This document shows positions 63,910 to 64,000 of a DNA stretch of 64,000 nucleotides, piece after piece (the first letter of the stretch is position 1; each line of letters opens with the position of its first letter). Made by a program: the position numbers and the translations under genes. The DNA is from Muriicola sp041358175 (GTDB lineage: Bacteria > Bacteroidota > Bacteroidia > Flavobacteriales > Flavobacteriaceae), in the NCBI RefSeq assembly GCF_041358175.1, contig NZ_JBGKBE010000013.1:1-64000 (forward strand), written 5' to 3'. A model generated the notes under the pieces. The model saw only the letters and a list, made by a program, of their open reading frames with translations. It had not been told where the DNA came from and did not search any database.

Positions 63910-64000
63910 CTAGTACACTTCAAATTCTTTCGAAAAAGGAGTTTTCAGGGAATACCCTTTTTTATTACTTATCGATTTTACCACCTCTATAATTGATCTT
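63910..64000 (-). CDS. C-terminal end of an upstream hut-operon gene (partial)
   Basis: The minus-strand frame entering at the window edge encodes about 29 residues ending GYSLKTPFSKEFEVY and stops 3 bp before hutI. It is cut by the window. The spacing shows co-transcription with hutI. I cannot identify the protein; the missing hut functions are histidine ammonia-lyase and a regulator. Confidence 0.6.
   Translation of the reverse strand, partial: RSIIEVVKSISNKKGYSLKTPFSKEFEVY

Overview
The window looks like a chromosomal segment from a member of the Flavobacteriia (Bacteroidota), probably a marine facultative aerobe. The sequence evidence for this is the TAnnTTTG-type -7 promoter boxes, the fused CcoN-CcoO oxidase subunit, the exonuclease-fused DnaE, the Sec/lipoprotein (clade II) NosZ, the Tat-signal GH109-like oxidoreductase and weak Shine-Dalgarno sequences. 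No phage, CRISPR array or complete transposon is visible.

Layout. 1-8,400: fabD flanked by copies of a ~55-bp palindromic repeat; small membrane proteins; a mutagenesis-type dinB/dnaE2 pair separated by a four-helix-bundle (S23) gene bounded by AAATTCC-type repeats; a lipoprotein esterase. 8,400-10,700: KDG kinase and KDPG aldolase, then a repeat- and hairpin-rich patch and tRNA-Asp. 10,800-19,500: housekeeping genes (DUF58, thioredoxin, replicative DnaE, DUF2383, rpsP-rimM-trmN6). 19,600-25,400: Rieske oxygenase, glutaryl-CoA dehydrogenase-like enzyme, a sugar-1-kinase/nucleotidyltransferase pair and a GH109-like enzyme.

25,500-56,700 is a low-oxygen and nitrogen-oxide island. It holds hemN and a universal stress protein; an Rrf2 regulator divergent from a nitrous-oxide reductase cluster (cytochrome c, fasciclin, nosZ, nosB-like, nosL, a broken second nosL, nosD, nosF, nosY, 12-TM protein); the RIC Fe-S repair protein; anaerobic ribonucleotide reductase nrdG-nrdD with a second Rrf2 regulator; a CoA-transferase/deoC/deoD operon; the full cbb3 oxidase set ccoS-NO-Q-P-G-H-SafE; the copper ATPase ccoI; a Crp/Fnr regulator; and another universal stress protein. 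No nitrite or NO reductase is present in the window. The end (56,700-64,000) holds a secreted alpha/alpha-barrel lipoprotein, a candidate small RNA, homogentisate dioxygenase, and hutG/hutU/hutI of histidine degradation.

The strongest new observation is regulatory. Five intergenic sites match TGA-N6-TCA, and each is followed after exactly 23 bp by a TAnnTTTG-like box (perfect or one mismatch). They lie upstream of hemN, the nos cluster, the cco operon, ccoI and a usp gene; the nos site has the same spacing towards the divergent Rrf2 gene. This fits one Fnr-type class II promoter architecture, probably read by the Crp/Fnr protein encoded at 54,682. A second, separate motif (TTAATCCTGTATTA) is shared by nrdG and the Rrf2 gene on the other side of nrdD.
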